From Ashinkailepas kermadecensis (lineage: Eukaryota > Arthropoda > Thecostraca > Neolepadidae), in the NCBI GenBank assembly GCA_034440615.1, contig JAOTOM010004355.1:124001-188000 (forward strand): DNA of 64,000 bases, in the 5' to 3' direction. Each line of letters opens with the position of its first letter. The stretch's first letter is position 1. Of this stretch, positions 11,251 through 23,065 are shown one piece after another. The translations under genes and the position numbers were made by a program. The notes beneath the pieces are model-generated. The model did no database searches, was not told where the DNA came from, and saw only the letters and a list, made by a program, of their open reading frames with translations.

Positions 11251-12219
11251 AAGAACAAGCATTGAACAACAATGCATCAATGGCAATGCAACAATGGAAC
11301 AATCACAATGCATAAATAATGCAAAACCTTCGAATTCCACGCCGTCACGCCCATGGTTATCGCTGTGCTGTACCGTTTTATAAATTATGTCGTTGAGAAG
11401 GTATTGAAGCTGGGAAGCTGTTATCATGCAGGCTGTAATCACAGAAGACAACTTTGTAGGAAGAAAATACCTTTTAAAGCATCATTCCTCCCATTTCATA
11501 TGGGTCATGGATGTTGTTTTGTATGCTTGTGAGGGGGAATTTGCCCCCGCAATGCTGGCTTTGCTCCATGGGCGTAAGTTTCTGAACATTATTGTAGGAC
11601 CACTGACGCACCTATATTTGCGTTAGGGGAAGGGGGCAAACGTATTTGGAGGCGGCCCAACTACTCAATAAAGTCTTCCGATTTCGACGACAATTTTGTC
11701 AAAGGGGAACTTTTTACGTAAAATAATTAGTGATCAACTGAATTATCCTGTGGAGGGGCCTAATCTACCACTATCTTTTCTGATTCGTCGGATTTCAACC
11801 CTAGCTCCCCCACCCTGTTCGAATGTATTATTTTGGTATCCCTTGATAAGTCACCTCGCACTGCTGAAATTACACCTAACCAAATCACTTTAATATGTAA
11901 AATTTCCGAATTTCAGACATTCCAGTTCATAGTGCCCGGTCGCCACGACGTCAACGTCAGTGCACGTGCATACCAATCTTGCGCATTCGGCGAATTCCCC
12001 ACACTTCGTGAGATGCTACGGATTCTGCTGGGCCTCCTACGCCTTGCTAATTGCTGCCACATGTTAGACTTGCGCCATATCTGACAAAATGCTTCGTATG
12101 GGCGTTCCTTGCGAAAATTCGATTAATTAAATTCGATCATTAGTTTCCTACTTCAAATATTTCATGGTGAAGAAATGCGGATACCCGCTGCGCTTTGATG
12201 CACCTCATATCTTTGATTA

Positions 12220-15190
12220 AACATGTTTCCAGGTTGGCCACCGAACCGAGGCCCTGGCCTGAGTGTATTTCTTTGGATCCGTTTCGTATTTCTTCGTCTA
12301 CGGATGTGTCTTCGGGCTCCAATCCATTTTTGTTCGAAGCCCAACGCATTTTCGAGACCCCTGCTCGTTTGCAGGCCCTTGTGCGGTCGTATGGCCCCTG
12401 TACGCCTTGAGAGCTTCCGGTGTTTGTTTATATATTTTTTTTTTTTAGAGTTCCCGGTATATAGTTATGGCTACAACGCATGTTTTCGGGCCCTGTCACT
12501 TTTTGCGAGACTGCGCTTTGGAGGGCCAGTCGCATTTTCTGTCCCCGTTGTGCTCCTAGGGTCCCGCTATGTTGTTTGGGGCTCCTGACACACATTTGTG
12601 GATCCCCAGTACGATTTTGTGGCTTCGGTGCGATTTTTCTGGGTCCTGGCGCGACTTATCGCGCACAGGCGCGTGGTTCCGGCACCCAACGCTAGATATC
12701 TGGGCTCAACGCGATTTGTGTGGATCTCTTCTGAATTTTCTTTAAATTCCGAATCCCGGCCTGATTTTTCGAGTCCCTGGCGTCATGTTTTTGTATCTCA
12801 CCTCGATTTTCTTCGAGCTCCGGTATGTTTTTCGGTACCGTACGCGATTTGTCAAGGCATCTGATGACATGTTCGGCGCTCCAGAACCATTGTCCTGACC
12901 CATACTTTTTTTAATCCCTCCTTATTTTGGAGGGCTCCGGCTTTATTTTTCGGATACCGATGCGACTTTGGGGGTAACACGGCCAATTGTTGGCAGCCCC
13001 GACGTGAATTTTTGATGCCCAGACCAAATTTTGGGTACTACCGATGGGAATTGTGGGTCAGAGCGCGAAATTTGGTGGGACCGGTTCGAGTTTGCGGGGC
13101 GCGTTGTACTTAGCTGTGACCCCAACGCGATCTTGGCGGTTCCTGTTGCAGATGTTCGTGCCTCGGAGCGAGTTTTCCGGGGCCCGCCGTATTTACTTGG
13201 AGCCCCTACGCGAATTCTGGTGGACGTATGTGAATTTTCGTGGCCCTAGCGCGACTTTTGGGGGCCTCGGCTCGATTCTTGGGAGCATATCCCTCTTAGG
13301 AGGGAAGGGGTATTTGCCCCTTTGATGTTTCACTGCGGCCACCGAAGGACTTTTTTTTCAGCCGATGGCACCTTTCGGGGTATAAATGCCCTCCGGGTAT
13401 TTTTTTCCGGACCTGTTCTGAATTTTCCGGTACTGGGGTCGATTCGATCGGTTCTCGGTGTGAACTTTTGGACATCGAGTACTATTTTGTATAGGTCCTT
13501 ATGTTATATTTTTGGGTCCTGGTACGATTCCTCGGTCTCCAGGTGCGATTTTTTTCGGTGCCCTGACACGTTTTTTTCCAGTGCCCAACGGGTCTTGGGA
13601 GGACTTTGACCCGATTTTTGGGGGCGCAGAGTGACATTCCGGTTGATAATTTATTTTTTGGGCAGCTGCAACCTTTGGGGTCCGGGCGCGACCTTTTTGG
13701 TCCCTAGTGACATTTTCAAGGGCTGCGATGCGACTTTTTTTAAGTCCAATGTAATCTTTTGTGTCCCGACTACATTTGCTTGGATCCCTAGCGCGAGTTT
13801 TAGCGACCTCGACACTTTGTGGCTGTCCAATACGTTTTGGATGCTTTTGGTGTCATTGTTCGGGCCCCAGAGTGATTATCCATGTCCGGATTGCTTTTCG
13901 TTGCCCCGGCTTCATTTGTGTCCCAATGATACTGTTGGGGAACGGTACGACCTATCGTGCCCCTAGCGTGATTTTCATGGTCCGGGCGCGAATTTTTGGT
14001 ACCCCTAGGCTCAGCGTGATTTTCAAGGGCCGCGGCCGGATCTTTTTGGACCCATATCGTGATTTTCAAGTACCCCGGCACGACTTCTGCCATTTCAGGG
14101 CCTTCTTGCAAATTATAGACCTCCTCTCGCGTCTTAGGGGTCTCGTCTCATTTCCTGGAGCCTCTTTACCGGTTTTGGACGTCTTCTCGTGCGTTCTACC
14201 CTCCTCCATATTCAATGGTCCTCCTCTCCCGTTTTGGAGGGCCTCCTCCCGCATCATGAGGCCCCTTTAACATGACATGGGGCTTGCTTTCATGTTCCAG
14301 GAGCATCCTCTGCCAAATTAGGGGCCTCCTGCCACGCCTCGTGGGCCTCCTCCTTTGTCCTCGCAAAGCTTACCCGTCTTGAGGGGATCTTCAAGTTTGG
14401 AAACCTCGCCTCCTTCCATACCTGCTACCTACCACTCCCACCTTAACCACTTCTCTCATTTCGTGGGAATTCCTTCCGGTCGTCGGGGCCTCATTCAGTC
14501 CTGGAGACCTCCTACTCCATCTCGAGGGACTCCTCTCGAGTCCGGCAGGGGCCTCCTTTTCTCTTCTAGAGCCTTTTTTTTTCAAATTAGGGGCATTCTC
14601 TCACGTCTTCGGGGCCTCCTGTTCTGCGTTTTGATTCTATCTTTGCCCATTTTAAGGGTGGCCTCTTATCTCCTGGTGGGCTCCTGTTCTCTTTCAGGTG
14701 CCTCCTCTTCCAAATTACAAGCAACCTTTCCTATCTCAATTACCTTGTCATTTCCTGGGCACCTTCCTACCCGTCTTGAAGCCTTTTTTCTCGCCTGGGA
14801 GCTATCCCTCTTATCTAATTGCCCTTCTCTCCTATTTTAGGGGCTTCCTCGTTCATCATACGGTCTTATTTCCAATCTTATATCGTCCTCTTCCGAATTA
14901 GGTGCTTCCTGCCACTTTTCTGGATCATCATTTTCTATCTTGGTGGAACCGAACCCGTTTTTGGGACTGCTTTTGCGTCTCCGAAACCTTATCTCATATC
15001 CGCTGGCTTTCTCGTCCGTCGTTGGGCCTCCTCTTATTTTCTGAGGTCTACTTTCCCGTATTGGGCCTCCTTTGCAATCATGGGGCCTACTTTGCAATCC
15101 TGAGGGTCTCCTTTGCAATCCTGGAGGGCCTCCTTTGCAATCCTGTGGGCCTCCTTCGCAATCCTGAGGGCCTCCTTTGCAATCCAATGC
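12220..15190 (+). repeat. Degenerate array of about 20-22 bp units (copy A)
   Basis: About 3 kb made of diverged units. The first two thirds use a unit like GCGCGATTTTTGGGGCCCC; from about 14100 it shifts to a unit like GGGGCCTCCTTTCGTCTT; the last few read GGGCCTCCTTTGCAATCCTGA. The order of variant units matches copy B (41290-44000), so the array was already degenerate before the copies separated. Frames through it encode low-complexity Ser/Leu/Pro protein and are not genes. Confidence 0.85.
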
Positions 15191-15218
15191 AAATGCAATG
15201 CAATGCAATGCAATGCAA

Positions 15219-15286
<68 letters not shown>
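15186..15286. repeat. AATGC and AT microsatellites
   Basis: A short pentanucleotide run (15186-15224) runs into a 62-base AT run, marking the boundary between hAT copy A and the block that is inverted at 3.4-5.0 kb. Confidence 0.95.
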
Positions 15287-15288
<2 letters not shown>

Positions 15289-15885
15289 TCATACCTAATC
15301 GTGTCACACCTTTTCACTCCCTCCCTGCAGTCGTACACTTTTGGGGGTCTGGTATTTTTGGTATCACTATCTATCTACCGCCAGAATATGATCCCTGGAT
15401 CTATTGGAAGAGAGTATGATGATCTGGAGCCACTGCGATGGTTTCATGATGGTTTCTCGTTGCCGTAACGCATACATGATACAACCTTCTCTTCTACTTG
15501 CTGCCGTCATGCACTTTTTGGCATCCCCATGTGGAAATACCGCCCTAAAATTGTTCTTGGATCTATTGGAAGAGGCCCTGGTAATCTGGAGCCACTGCGA
15601 TTGTTTCATGGTGGTTTCACGCTGCCCTAATGTATACATAATATGCTATAACTTTCTGTTTTACTTTCTGTCTTCATACACTCTTTGGTATCCCCATGTG
15701 GAAATGCCGTCAGAATATGATCCCTGGATCTATTGGAAGAGGTCCTGATGATCTGGAGGCACTTCGATTGTTTCATGGTGGTTTCGCGCTGTCCTAACGT
15801 ATACATAATGTGGTATAACTTTTTATTTTACTTGCTGCCTACTATCTATCCATGCTTCCACTGCAATAACTATCTAGCTTCCACC
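15287..15885 (+). repeat. Three tandem units of about 165 bp upstream of copy 3 exon
   Basis: GGATCTATTGG occurs at 15397, 15559 and 15726. The block is the inverse of 4430-5009. It lies just before the acceptor of the third poly-glycine exon and would be intronic if that exon is spliced. Confidence 0.85.
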
Positions 15886-15890
15886 TTCAG

Positions 15891-16006
15891 CCCACCCGGG
15901 AGGCGGCGGCGGCGGCGGCGGCGGCGGTGGAGGTGGAGGTGGCGGTGGAGGAGGCGGAGGCGGAGGCGGAGCAGGATGCAATGGGTGGTGGTGTCCTTAC
16001 AAATAA
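15891..16006 (+). CDS. Glycine-rich peptide, terminal exon (copy 3)
   Basis: The acceptor CCACCTTCAG ends at 15890. Phase-1 entry gives Pro-His-Pro, poly-glycine and the tail A-G-C-N-G-W-W-C-P-Y-K, with TAA at 16004-16006. Compared with copy 1 the tail differs by one residue (Gly for Trp) and the stop is TAA rather than TAG. No signal-peptide exon was recognised upstream; hAT copy A occupies that space. Functional status is uncertain. Confidence 0.55.
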
Positions 16007-16465
16007 GTCACGGCTGTGACGATGGCGTCAGAAGAAAAATCGCACGCGTTTCGTGCACTGGCTCCGACCAGTTTATGACAACACCACGACGACGGTAACA
16101 AGCCGTTGGCAGTTCATTGTTAACGTAAATACATTGATGCGTTTAGACAAAGCCTATTGGAAGTATCGGTAACTGAGAGACGACACCAACATCAGGGAGG
16201 CTGCTGTCGACCCACCGGCGAGTCACATCAAATGGCATCGCTTCGCGAATGGATCGGTTCATCGCTCCATCAACACCGAACCTCAGCACCAACCATGCTG
16301 GATAATGCGATCTTTACTACGGATGATCCAGCCACGGTCGCCGATGACTCAACCAAGGAGCACTGGTCGATGCAGAACTTGAGCAGCATGGAACCCTCGA
16401 TGTGTCATAATCTACTCTGCTCCCATTGGCTATATTGCCCTCCAAACAATTATTTTAAAAAATAG
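16007..16465 (+). other. Conserved 3' flank of copy 3
   Basis: Inverse match to 3916-4290 and a weaker match to the 3' flanks of copies 2, 4 and 5. It lacks the 14-bp minisatellite, which would follow near 16380 by comparison with copy 1. Confidence 0.7.
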
Positions 16466-16654
16466 CTTTAAAATTGGAGCTTCTTTCATTCAGACGCTAT
16501 TTTTTTAACTCGGGAAAGGTTATTACATTTCAATTATTTAGTTTACTTCCGTTGGTTTCGGGGGGGCCAAAAGACACTATGGCCCCCGCTTTTAAGCGCT
16601 TCGGGGGGGCCATGGCCGGAATGGCCCCTCCCTGAATCCGCTAGTGGATGGGAC

Positions 16655-17050
16655 CACTTGTTGTCGGTGAAAATTCATGTTATTTTAATTCGAAGAAAAG
16701 AAATTGACAAATTTTCCAACTTAAAAAACCTAAACCAACCTACCCTGATCAAACCTAACCCATTAGTTTGCTTTATGGTGACAAATGTGTGTAAAAACTT
16801 TTCTTGGTTGGTTGGTTGGTTATTTGGGTTTCCGCCCGGATTGACTGCGTTGGTCATGCAGCACCCATACAACTTTTCTTGTTCCCATCAAAGCACAATA
16901 ATACCCAAAAGTTTCCCCCAAAAAAGTAACAAACATGTGAACAAAAAATATGATTTTTTCTTCAAAAGCAACTTAGGTTAGGTTAGGCTCGGTTAGGTTT
17001 CTTTTTTAAGGTTGGTGATTTTCAGAAAATAAATTAATTGACATTTAAAT
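16655..17050. repeat. Dispersed TTAGG-rich repeat (unoccupied copy)
   Basis: Related to 17820-17935 joined to 23952-24150. Here the text runs on from CCTAACCCA to TTTGCTTTATGG, so it shows the site without the 6-kb element that splits the other copy. Confidence 0.6.
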
Positions 17051-17096
17051 TGTTTAATTTTTTTTCTCAAAAGATAGGTTAGGCTGGGTCAGCCCT

Positions 17097-17560
17097 GGAC
17101 AATAGCAATCAGCTGGTGGGGTGTCGTTTATCTACATGTATGACGCATGTGGCGATTGTGATCTGCATCAGCTTTTCATCTGTGCGCGTGCCAAGTTCAC
17201 CAATTACAGTGCAGAATTGTTGTCACAATAGTAATAATAGCTTTCGTGAAACAAAGCTCAATGCAACACAGCTGTATTTATAGACACATATCAAATCCAT
17301 CCCACAGGAGCTTGGCTGGCGTGGAAGTACGTGCGCCCTAGATCATTTTCAACCGTTGAATTTGCCTGAAGTAAACTCACCGACTGATCGATGTATTTCG
17401 AATGCGCTTTGGCGAAAACTACTTAGCTTGCGTCACACAAATGCTTCACTGTAATTGGTTCAATTTGTGCGCGCATAGATATAAAACTGATATCGATCAC
17501 AATCGTTACATGCGTCATGTATGTAGCTAAACGACACCCCAGCAGCTGACGCTATTGTCC
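17097..17560. mobile_element. MITE with about 60-bp imperfect inverted ends
   Basis: Starts GGACAATAGC and ends GCTATTGTCC; the inner parts (GGTGGGGTGTCGTTTA against TAAACGACACC) continue the inverted match for about 60 bases. It is 464 bp with no coding capacity. Target duplications were not clear, so the superfamily is open. Confidence 0.75.
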
Positions 17561-17599
17561 AACCTGACTCGATAGGCCTTGAGGCTAGGTTAGGTTAGG

Positions 17600-17935
17600 T
17601 TTTGTTAGGTTAAGTTAGGTTAGGTTGCATTAAAAAAAAACATTCATGTTTATGCTATGTTACCGAACTCAAAACCCTTTTTGGCATTATTTTGCTCAGA
17701 ACCTGAAAAGTAAGCAATTGCATAGAAAATAAGTGGGTCTAATCATCTTAGTCACCTTCATAAACATGGTATTCTGCAGAAAAATTGTTTTACATACAAG
17801 GAAAAAAAGAACACCTTAAACGGCAAAGTTACCAAATAATTCGCAATTTGTAGGGGAAACTTTTTGGAAATTTTTTGAAAAGTTTTCCAATTTGAAAAGC
17901 CTAAACTAGCCTAACTTAACCAAACCTAACCCAGT
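17600..17935. repeat. Left half of split dispersed repeat
   Basis: TTAGG-type words and a segment on a calcium-like unknown text (TACCGAACTCAAAACCC and AAACATGGTATTC) that recurs near 48170-48290, 48500-48620 and, inverted, 26540-26600. The right half lies at 23952-24150. Confidence 0.55.
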
Positions 17936-18091
17936 CCCTAGTGAAAAAGTCCTACAAGATTCTCAGAAAATCCCCACGATCCTACAGGATCCTGTATATT
18001 TCCGCAGACACTCCTGCACAGGGCTGCAAAAAGTGATCAGACTGTCACAAACTTTTGTCATCACCCCAAAATCTGTCACGCGGAATCTTAA

Positions 18092-18668
18092 CCCTTCAGG
18101 CGGTGGGGGGGCATTTTTCCCCCCCTTTACTTTTTTCACGACAACTCCGAAATGCTTTGAGATAGCAACGCGAAACTTGGTATAGCTTCAAATGAATACC
18201 TAGCGCATACGTGTACAAAATTTCAGGCACATCTGAGTTCAGGTCAGGTCACAGTGATGTTCTAACGATATCCATAACAACTTTCTTCGCCGAAACTGAT
18301 TCAGTCAGGTAAGTTAGGCCAGGTCAGGTCAGGTTGGGTCAAGCAAAATTTAAACTAAGACCTCTGGGTAACACTGTAAAGGTATGTCTTAGACATTTTA
18401 AAGGTTTGCCTGATTTATAAGCATCGGTTGCACTTGGATAAAATAATCATCCTATAATTTGACCTTTGACCTTACTGTGACCTGACCTGACCTAGTACAC
18501 ACTCAAAATTTTACACATGCATGCCCTAGATATTCATCTTACCGTGTGCAAAATGTCGTGTCGCTATTGCCAAGCGTTTAGGAGATATCGTGAAAAAAGT
18601 AAAGGGGGGGCAAAAACAATGCCCCCCAACCGCCTGGAAGGTGGCTGAGAGGCCCACCGCCTGCCGGG
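18092..18668. mobile_element. piggyBac-type MITE
   Basis: TTAA at 18088-18091 and 18669-18672 flank a 577-bp element that starts CCCTTCAGGCGGTGGG and ends, in reverse complement, CCCGGCAGGCGGTGGG. Subterminal arms (AAAGTAAAGGGGGGG against its inverse) extend the symmetry. TTAA with CCC/GGG ends is diagnostic of piggyBac. There is no ORF. Confidence 0.85.
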
Positions 18669-18672
18669 TTAA

Positions 18673-19069
18673 ACAGGAAATTGAAATTGTGTATTTAACC
18701 CGCGCCCTGCTGGGGGCGGGATGTTTGACCCCCCTCTAAGGTTTTTCGGGGTTAACGAAAAAAAACGGTGGCGCGCAGCACCGCGACATTGGTACACCTT
18801 TCCGGGAATAAATTTGAAATGATATGTGAACATTTAAAGGTCAGGTCATTTCATCTCACCGAGGTATTGCAGGTATAGTGAGGTCACCTCCAATAATGTT
18901 TGATATGTCACCAGTTCCACAATTGTATACCCATTTGCCCGAAATTGATATCGTGCCATATAGGTCGCAAAAATAGCGCTCAAACTTGACAACCAATAAC
19001 TCCATGCAGTCAGTGGACAGGCAAGCTTCTGATTGGCCTCTCTTCCATCACCAGGTCTGCGGACATCTT
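18673..19069. other. No gene recognised; partial piggyBac-like end
   Basis: Near 18697 TTAA is followed by CCCGCGCCCTGC and a G-rich stretch, which may be the end of another piggyBac element; its partner was not found. Confidence 0.35.
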
Positions 19070-19480
19070 TACGGATTCATATTATAGATGAACTGATATC
19101 ATACTATGAACAGTGCGAAATACGAGTGCGCATTGCCACTGGCTTGAAAAGAACGAACATGCCACTCCCGCTCGACAGGCTTTGGGTTGGTCGCTTTGAC
19201 AAGCTCATTCCGATCCATGACTGCAGCGCAATCCACAAATTCATCCACATCGACGACGGGCCACAATTGAACAAATAACTTATATCACGCAGACATGAAG
19301 TTTCCGCCTGGAAAACACGCACTTCGTCTTCATCCGACACCACCATAGTGGACACACGAAACACTCGCACACCGCGCCTCGCCACCACGCATAAGCGGTT
19401 TACTCACGGAGCCATCCGCACCTGGAACTCACTTCCACAATCAGCAAGACACTGTAACAATAGAGAAACGCACAAGCAAG
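19070..19480 (+). pseudogene. LINE C-terminal tail
   Basis: The plus-strand translation has the order seen at the end of CR1/L2-type RT proteins: LPLDRLWVGRFDKLIPIH, then after an in-frame TAA and a shift, a segment reading HKRFTHGAIRTWNSLPQ. The W-N-S-L-P motif near the end is common to these LINE proteins. Only this tail remains. Confidence 0.55.
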
Positions 19481-19735
19481 CCACACAAAAAATACATGTT
19501 TATGTTCATCCGACACCACCATAGTGGGCACACGAAACACTCGCACACCGCGCCTCGCCACCACGCATAAGCGGTTTACTCACGGAGCCATCCGCACCTG
19601 GAACTCACTTCCACAATCAGCAAGACACTGTAACAATAGAGAAACGCACAAGCAAGCCACACAAAAAATACATGTTTATGTTCATCCGACACCACCATAG
19701 TGGGCACACGAAACACTCGCACACCGCGCCTGTAT
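19329..19735 (+). repeat. 176-bp tandem duplication (2.3 copies)
   Basis: TTCATCCGAC begins at 19329, 19505 and 19681, exactly 176 bases apart, and the intervening text is almost identical. The unit comes from the LINE tail, so duplication followed insertion and is recent. Confidence 0.9.
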
Positions 19736-19802
19736 GTTGAACTGTATGTTCATAAATGTATTACAAGATACACATGAACATTTCCCAGCTAGGTAATATT
19801 AA

Positions 19803-21362
19803 GGTAATCATTTAGCAGGCGTCACACCTTTGGGAAATGTTCACATCTTGGGAAATTTGTCCAAAGATTAGGGGGTTTAGGGTAGGCTTTAGATTAGGTT
19901 ACAGTTTAGGTTAGGTCAGTTTAGGTCAGGTTAGGTTAGGTTATGTTATGTTAGGTTTTAGCCCCACCTTGGAAAATCACGATATGTGACATTTCCCAAT
20001 GTGTGATGCCTGCTAAATGAATACCAATGTTAATGCTTAAGTGGTACAAAATACAGTATTCATTTAGCAGGCGTCACACATTAGGAAATGTCACATTTAT
20101 TGACTTCCCAAGGTGGGGCTAATACCTACCTATCCCAGCCTGACCTAACCTAACCTAACCTGACTGAACCTAAACTGACTGGTATCGTACAAGTGGGCAT
20201 CACACATTGGGAAATGTTCACATCTTGGGAAAATTTTACTGAAGATTAGGGGGTTTAGGGTAGGCTTTAGGTTAGGTTAGGGTTTAGGTTAGGTTAGGTC
20301 AGTTTAGGTTAGGTTAGGTCAGGTTATGTTAGGTTTTAGCCCCACCTTGGGAAATCAATCAATGTGACAGTTCCCAATGTGTGACACCTGCTCGTATGAT
20401 ACCAGCTGACCTAACCTAGAGCCTACCCTAAACCCATTAATCTTTGGACAAAATTTCCCAAGATGTGCACATTTCCCAATGTGTGATGCCTGCTAAATGA
20501 ATATCCAAAGGTATTCATTTAGCAGGCATCACACATTGGGAAATGTTCACATCTTTGGAAAATTTTACCGAAGATTAGGGGGTATTCATTTAGCAGGTGT
20601 CACACCATTGGGAAATGTTGACATCTTGGGAAATTTGTCCAAAGATTAGGGGTTTAGGGTAGGCTTTAGGTTAGGTTAGGGTTTAGGTTAGGTCAGTTTA
20701 GGTTAGTTAGGTCAGGTTAGGTTAGGTTAGGTCAGGTTAGGCAGAGGCCCGGGAACGATTTTAAAGTTCGGGAGGCTGGAGACTCTGAGTCGGGATTTAT
20801 CTAGGGTCAGTCGGAGAGGGCTGCAGCCCTCTCCCCTTTGGTGCCTTAAAATTCTCTAAAATTTGGGGGGGTGACGCCCCCGTCCCAAAGTTGGGGGGGG
20901 GGCAAGCCACCCCCTGCCCCCTGTTCCCAGGCCTATGAGGTTAGGTTAGGTTAGGTCAGGTTATGTTAGGTTTCAGGCCCACCTTGGGAAATTTGGAAAT
21001 GTGACATTTCCCAATGTGTGACACCTGCTCGTACGATACCAACTGACCTAACCTAGAGCCTACCCTAAACCCATTAATCTTTGGTAAAAATTTCCCAAGA
21101 TGTGCACATTTCCCAATGTGTGATGCCTGCTAAATGAATACCCAAAGGTATTCATTTAGCAGGCATCACACATTGGGAAATGTTCACATCTTGGGAAAAT
21201 TTTACCGAGATTAGGAGGTTTAGGGTACGCTTTAGGTTAGGTTAGGGGTTAGGTTAGGTCAGTTTAGGTTAGGTTAGGTCAGGTTATGTTAGGTTTTAAC
21301 CCCACCTTGGGAAATCAATAAATGTGACATTTCCCAATGTGTGTCACCTGCTAAATGAATAC
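19803..21362. mobile_element. Cluster of nested MITEs with GGTATTCATTTAGCAGG ends
   Basis: Units of about 215-225 bp with ends GGTATTCATTTAGCAGGC and a second inner repeat CACATTGGGAAATGT occur at 19803-20025, 20057-20506 and 21148-21362, with fragments between. The 20057-20506 unit is itself interrupted by a variant unit with CTGGTATCGTAC ends (about 20180-20402), bordered by CTGA. The partial unit at 20945-21145 retains the same interrupted layout. The centre is made of TTAGG/TCAGG words. Confidence 0.8.
20742..20937. mobile_element. Short hAT-type MITE
   Basis: It starts CAGAGGCCCGGGAAC and ends, in reverse complement, CATAGGCCTGGGAAC, with AGGTTAGG on both sides. The flank is a repeat, so the 8-bp duplication is weaker evidence here. 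At 196 bp it has no coding capacity. Confidence 0.6.
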
Positions 21363-21487
21363 CCAAAATACCCACCTTTCCCTACTAAATTCCTAGATCC
21401 TAAGGTGACATTTGGCATATCGTTATGTGGCAACTGTCCCATGATTACCCTCACTTAATAGTTAATAATATGTATTAATAAGCTTAC

Positions 21488-21755
21488 TTGTATCCATGCA
21501 CTGCTGTTGTTGCCTTGGCTTCTCCACATCCTCCACAGGTCTCTTCACCCAGCATGACCAACGCCCTTCAGGGCCAAATGCCTTGTCTTTATCCGCAAAC
21601 TCAACTTCTTTGCCTGGGTGCACAGCTTTAAAGTGAACTTTAAATGATCGCTGCTGTCCCCTGTACTGACAAGACTTCCAGTACTTGCACTGTCTTTTCA
21701 GCCTTGATGGTGTTACCCTTTTCACTTTTCCCGCACCCTTCTCCATCACCAGCAC
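21488..21755 (-). CDS. Candidate coding exon with zinc-binding motif
   Basis: A minus-strand frame from ATG at 21755 runs 89 codons to a good donor (GTAAGC at 21487-21482). It is Lys/Arg-rich, with CKYWKSC followed after 12 residues by H-F-K-A-V-H: a possible two-Cys two-His site. It sits inside the hAT at 18019-22240, and hAT transposases often carry an N-terminal BED zinc finger, though the C-x5-C spacing is not the usual BED form. It could also be an exon of an unrelated captured gene. No partner exon was recognised. Confidence 0.35.
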
Positions 21756-22248
21756 TGTTCCTCAACAACTATGAATAAAAAAGGCCCTTCAAATATAATA
21801 TTTACTGTCTGAAGAATTACCCCCACCTCCGCGTCATAGGAAAACTTCCGCAGCGAGTCACGCCGTGACAAAATTCTGCAAACTCTTGGCAAAATTTCGC
21901 AAACTCTCTCGATTGCCAATGGGAATTTCCAACGGGCATGACAATTGTCACGAAAGTTCGCAGATCTGGTATCAAAACCTGGTATAAAAAGGAAGCTCTG
22001 AAGATGTTTGAAATGTGTTGACGGATTCTATAAAACTCTTTAAACACGCGAATGTAGTCATGTCAAATCGTTTTTTTCTGGTGGTGTCAAGAGGCTACAT
22101 TTCTGGCGAAATTATTTTTCACGATGCTACGCAGTTAATAAACACGTCGCCGTCGCTCTGTTCTGTCACTTTCGTAGGGAAAAATACAAAAACTGTCACG
22201 CAAACCCGGGTTTGCGAGTTCGCGGGTTTTTGCAACCCTGCTCCTGCA

Positions 22249-23065
22249 CAGACATGCGATCCTGCAGGACAACCTTGCAGGATTTGAGAAATATAGAAAG
22301 CTGTCCTACAGGATTGTAATGTCGTGTATGTCTGTCCTGCAGGATTCCAATGGCATGTATGACTGTCCTGCAGGATTTTACAGATATCTATTCAGGTCCG
22401 TCTTAAAGGTTTGATTTGATGCAGTTATCAGTGACATATCTGGGCAGGGGAGCTGGGAGCATGTGCTCCCGCCCCATGGAAGCTGGCGCCCCCTCGGCCG
22501 GGAAGAGGCGCCTCTCCGAGAAGGTTTGAGTGCATGGCTACTGTACATGATCATGTGGTTTATTGTGCAGAATTCTGACAATAATCATGCAAGATACTTC
22601 ACAAAACCATGAAGGGTCATGTACAATTCTGGTACAGGATGCTGTGTGATTCACATGCAGGATCCAGCACAATTTATGTGCAGGACCCCGTAGGATTTAT
22701 GTTCAGGAACATGCAGGATTTATGTGCAGGACCCTATAGGATTTATATGCAGGACCCTGTAGGATTTATATGCAGGACACCACAGGATCCTGTAGGCTCC
22801 CATTCAATTGCTATACAGGACACTGCAGCATGGTCATGGATCCAACAGGATTAGTGTAAAGAATCATGCAGGACAGCCCTGAATGCGACAGGATTTATGT
22901 GAAGGATCCTGCAGGATTTATGTGCAGGATCATGCAGGACAGCCCTGGATCTGACAGGATTTATGTGAAGGATTTTGCAGCATATATGTGCATGGCCCTG
23001 CAGGACAGCCCTGGATGTACTGGATTTATGTGACAGATTCTGCAGGATCCTACAGGACAGTTGTG
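22249..23065. repeat. TCCTGCAGGAT-word array, first block
   Basis: Irregular tandem text of short words (CAGGATTTATGTG, TCCTGCAGGA) with a higher-order spacing of roughly 24-60 bases. It is subterminal in the 6-kb element and interrupted by unrelated sequence at 23066-23595. Confidence 0.85.

Larger units (their letters stand above)
10595..15190 (+). mobile_element. hAT-type element copy A with internal 21-bp array, right end lost
   Basis: It begins CAGTGGCGTCGCCACG, the same end as the complete copy at 38845-45358, and is colinear with it: a short G-rich segment, a CR1 relic, a segment with CGGTCGCCACGACG, then a long degenerate array. The preceding 8 bases (GTTACCAC) are the expected target duplication, but the partner was not found because the right part is missing and the array stops at an AATGC/AT microsatellite. 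No transposase was recognised, so it is nonautonomous or has lost its gene. Confidence 0.7.
18019..22240. mobile_element. hAT element with exact 8-bp target duplication
   Basis: The left end CAGGGCTGCAAAAA and the right end in reverse complement CAGGGTTGCAAAAA are inverted repeats, flanked by CTCCTGCA at 18011-18018 and again at 22241-22248. CAG ends and 8-bp duplications define hAT. Inside are a piggyBac MITE, a LINE tail, a MITE cluster and one candidate zinc-binding exon at 21488-21755, which could be part of a hAT transposase. No catalytic domain was seen, so it is probably nonautonomous or eroded. Confidence 0.85.

Noticed and set aside
20240..20340. Interstitial telomere
   Set aside because: TTAGG words are short, mixed with TCAGG and TTTAGG, and bounded by MITE ends.
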